64,000 nt of DNA from Tissierellaceae bacterium (GTDB taxonomy: Bacteria; Bacillota; Clostridia; Tissierellales; Tissierellaceae): positions 38,243-102,242 of the forward strand of contig JALNZV010000007.1 in assembly GCA_023229175.1 (NCBI GenBank), written 5' to 3'. A program made the position numbers and the translations under genes. Every line of letters starts with the position of its first letter. Positions within the stretch are counted from its first letter, which is position 1. This document shows, piece by piece, positions 61,743 to 64,000 of the stretch. The notes beneath the pieces are model-generated. The model did no database searches. It worked only from the letters and a program-made list of their open reading frames with translations, and had not been told where the DNA came from.

Positions 61743-63125
61743 ATGTTAATTAGATTCCAGCTGGAAAACTTTCTATCATTCAACCAAAAACAAAACTTTT
61801 CTATGATTGCGAGTAATTTGAAAAATAAAAATAAGCATGTTTTTGAAAAAAACAAGGTGCGGCTATTAAACATGTCTGCGATTTATGGTGCAAATGCTTC
61901 CGGTAAAACAAATATAGTAAAAGCGATAGATTTGTTTCGTTTTATTACAACAAAAAAAGTTCCAACAGATATAAGTAAAATGTATTTTAGAGAGAACAGC
62001 GAAAATGAGCAGAAACCAACAATTTTCGAGGTAGAATTTATTAAAAATGGTTCAATATATGCTTTCGGAATACAACTATCATTGAATAATCAAAAAATTT
62101 TATCAGAATGGCTGTATAAACTATTCCCTAATAATGATGATGAAGAGATGATATATGAAAGAGAACTAGTAGATGAGGAATATACTGTTAAATACAATGA
62201 GCATACCATTATTGGTGAAGATGAAAGTCGTCTAAGATTTGTTATAGCAGACATGAAAACTAATACAACGACTTTGTTGTTAAGTGAAATGAACAGAAAC
62301 AAAAATATCGATATAGACTCTTCGTTATATTTTTTTGAAGAGATATATGATTGGTTTCAAAATGATCTAAAAATCTATTTCCCAAATGACCATATTACTA
62401 AATTCGACTATATTATTGGCAAAAATAAATCAGGAAACAAGGAATTGAATCATATAATATCTTTATTTGATACTGGGATTAGTAGTGTTTCTCTTGAAAG
62501 AATTAGCAAAGACGAACTTGGCGAAGTATTTCCCAAACATATTTTAGAAGACATCATAAACGATATGAGACAAATAGAGATAAAATCAAAGAAAAAACCT
62601 AGGAGTAATTCGGTCTTAAGAAGCCAAAATGATTTCTTTCAGATATCTAATATTACCAACGATAATTATGATGTTGAAACTATTAAATTAAGACATGGAT
62701 TTAATAAAACTACCTATGATTTCCGTGAGGAGTCTGATGGCACTAGAAGGCTGTTTGATTTATTAGATATACTATTAAATTCGGATACCAATAAGATATT
62801 TATAGTAGATGAATTGGATAGAAGTTTGCATCCAAATTTGACATACAAATTCGTTGAACTATTTTATGAAGTAGCGTTAGAAAAAAACATTCAACTAATA
62901 TTTACAACCCATGAATCTAAAATAATGGATTTGAATTTGGTTAGGCAGGATGAAATATGGTTTGTTGAAAAAAATAGAATGAATGAAAGCGAGTTATATT
63001 CCTTAGACAGTTTTAAAGAAAGATATGACAAAAGGATAGAAAAGGCATATTTAGAAGGAAGATATGGTGCTATTCCCTTATTTAATAGTTTCGAGTCTTT
63101 TATTAATAGGGAAAGTGAGGATTGA
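61743..63125 (+). CDS. RloA/AbiLi-like AAA ATPase
   Basis: A 460-residue SMC/AAA_21-type ATPase. N-terminal MLIRFQLENFLSFNQKQNFSM, Walker A GANASGKTN near residue 46, and Walker B with IFIVDELDRSLHPNL near residue 358 followed by the D-loop, then IFTTHESKIMD. ATG at 61743 has AAGGAGG upstream. With the next gene, spaced by three bases, it forms an RloA-RloB pair, the composition of the AbiL abortive infection system. The ATPase probably senses phage or damage and controls RloB. Confidence 0.88.
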   Translation: MLIRFQLENFLSFNQKQNFSMIASNLKNKNKHVFEKNKVRLLNMSAIYGANASGKTNIVKAIDLFRFITTKKVPTDISKMYFRENSENEQKPTIFEVEFIKNGSIYAFGIQLSLNNQKILSEWLYKLFPNNDDEEMIYERELVDEEYTVKYNEHTIIGEDESRLRFVIADMKTNTTTLLLSEMNRNKNIDIDSSLYFFEEIYDWFQNDLKIYFPNDHITKFDYIIGKNKSGNKELNHIISLFDTGISSVSLERISKDELGEVFPKHILEDIINDMRQIEIKSKKKPRSNSVLRSQNDFFQISNITNDNYDVETIKLRHGFNKTTYDFREESDGTRRLFDLLDILLNSDTNKIFIVDELDRSLHPNLTYKFVELFYEVALEKNIQLIFTTHESKIMDLNLVRQDEIWFVEKNRMNESELYSLDSFKERYDKRIEKAYLEGRYGAIPLFNSFESFINRESED

Positions 63126-63128
63126 AAA

Positions 63129-63827
63129 ATGGGTCTAAGGATAAAAAAGTCCCTATACAAACGGCACCCTGATGACATTTCACGGGAACCTAATAAAAAG
63201 ATATTTGTAGTATGTGAAGGGGAAAGTACCGAAATAAAATATTTTGAGGGGATTAGGGATTATTCAAAAGAACTTGGTATAAGTAATCTGATAGAGTTAA
63301 TAATTATGAAAAAAGATTCTAAGTCTAAAGGCTTCAGTAATCCGAATGGACTAATATGCCTAGCAAATGATAAGATAAACGAATTTAAACGGGATAATGA
63401 TAAAATTTATGATACGGAAAGAGATAAGTTTTTAATTGTTTTTGATAGGGATAAAAGGGATTTTAAAGATTATGTAGATTTTATAGATAAGCATAAGGAT
63501 AATTTTCTCCTGGGGGTAACAAATCCATGTTTTGAGTTATGGCTACTGCTGCATAGCGAAAATTCTGTGGAAAAAATCATAAAACCCAATTACAATGATA
63601 TCTTAGATAATGGGAAGGTTTCCAATAATCATACATTTATTAGTAGTATTGTCTCAAATTTATATCATATGAACCCTAAAAGGGGGATTAAATTTTCCAA
63701 ATTTGCTAGCCACGTTTTATATGCAATTGAACAAGAAAAGAATTTAGAGCAAGATTTGTACAAATTAGAAGATACAGTAGGTTCAAATATTGGAGAAGTT
63801 ATTGAGAAGGTAATGATGAACAAATAA
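63129..63827 (+). CDS. RloB/AbiLii-like effector protein
   Basis: A 232-residue RloB-domain protein: KIFVVCEGESTEIKYFEGI near the N-terminus (the Toprim-like Glu), FLIVFDRDKRDF near residue 100 and NPCFELWLLLHSE near residue 135 are typical. The Toprim-like fold suggests a nuclease. The start is three bases after the ATPase stop, so the pair is translated together. Confidence 0.88.
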   Translation: MGLRIKKSLYKRHPDDISREPNKKIFVVCEGESTEIKYFEGIRDYSKELGISNLIELIIMKKDSKSKGFSNPNGLICLANDKINEFKRDNDKIYDTERDKFLIVFDRDKRDFKDYVDFIDKHKDNFLLGVTNPCFELWLLLHSENSVEKIIKPNYNDILDNGKVSNNHTFISSIVSNLYHMNPKRGIKFSKFASHVLYAIEQEKNLEQDLYKLEDTVGSNIGEVIEKVMMNK

Positions 63828-63873
63828 TTGTTTGTTTGAACTAATCTACAATAACAGCAATAGGTCGAACCCA

Positions 63874-64000
63874 ATAGAGTTAAAGAAATTTGAGAAGCTG
63901 ATAGAATGGGAATTAAATGGTGGGGAATTAGAAGAAGTAGAGCTTTGGTTAACTTTCATAAAGAAAACGGGAAAGGAAGGGGCAGAAATCCTTCTAGAAA
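63874..64000 (+). pseudogene. Rpn gene fragment, 5'-truncated, running off the window
   Basis: The last 127 bases match 59969-60095 of Rpn copy 2 with no difference that I see, starting within the codons for YIELKKFEKLIEWELNGG. The N-terminal half is missing. The fragment continues beyond the window. Confidence 0.9.

Overview
The window is a 64 kb chromosomal piece from a low-GC, anaerobic Firmicute, most likely a Clostridia or Tissierellia type. The evidence is a clostridial RnfB with many Fe-S clusters, ribosomal protein L27 with the Firmicute-type cleavable N-terminus next to its protease Prp, a c-di-AMP (ydaO) riboswitch, a complete selenocysteine system, frequent TTG and GTG starts, and gene orders typical of Clostridia. 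I cannot name the species from sequence alone.

Layout. 1-3.2 kb: end of the rnf operon (rnfB), then a NusG-II-domain protein, a Gx-type membrane protein, maf and radC. 3.2-10.8 kb: cell shape and division genes mreBCD, a very long class B PBP, and minCDE. 10.9-12.8 kb: an FMN-binding lipoprotein and its likely flavin transferase ApbE. 12.9-21.4 kb: two radical-SAM/TIGR03936-type genes, ribonuclease G, an L21 leader, rplU-prp-rpmA, obg, nadD, yqeK, rsfS and ridA. 21.5-27.9 kb: a D-Ala-D-Ala carboxypeptidase (minus strand), a ComEA-like protein and selD-selA-selB. SelD is itself a selenoprotein: its true start lies upstream of an in-frame UGA that is followed by a hairpin. 27.9-40.2 kb: response regulator, Asp/Glu racemase, an osmoprotectant ABC transporter behind a c-di-AMP riboswitch, a serine hydrolase, a glutamine amidotransferase-type hydrolase, alanine racemase, a MATE exporter, a LysM protein, pyridoxamine kinase, a radical SAM protein and a KaiC-like ATPase.

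40.2-43.1 kb is a selenocysteine tRNA locus disturbed on both sides. The promoter plus 5' half of tRNA-Sec is duplicated 2,041 bp upstream, with an AlbA/Schlafen-type gene between the copies. The 3' end plus terminator is duplicated 637 bp downstream, with a lone HicB-like gene between the copies. Kynureninase, an Lrp-type regulator and an acetyltransferase follow.

45.6-53.2 kb is a compact histidine operon (hisZGDCBAF-IE plus a PHP phosphatase). It is preceded by a leader peptide with three consecutive His codons and an attenuator. No hisH is present in the operon.

53.3-64 kb is an accessory region. It holds two nearly identical Rpn/PD-(D/E)XK nuclease genes and two further Rpn fragments interleaved with a PIN-domain pair, VanZ (one intact, one remnant), an IS21 remnant, an unrecognised 530-residue protein, an AbiJ-NTD4-like protein and an RloA/RloB (AbiL-like) pair. 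The repeated Rpn sequence appears to be the seam along which cassettes were joined.
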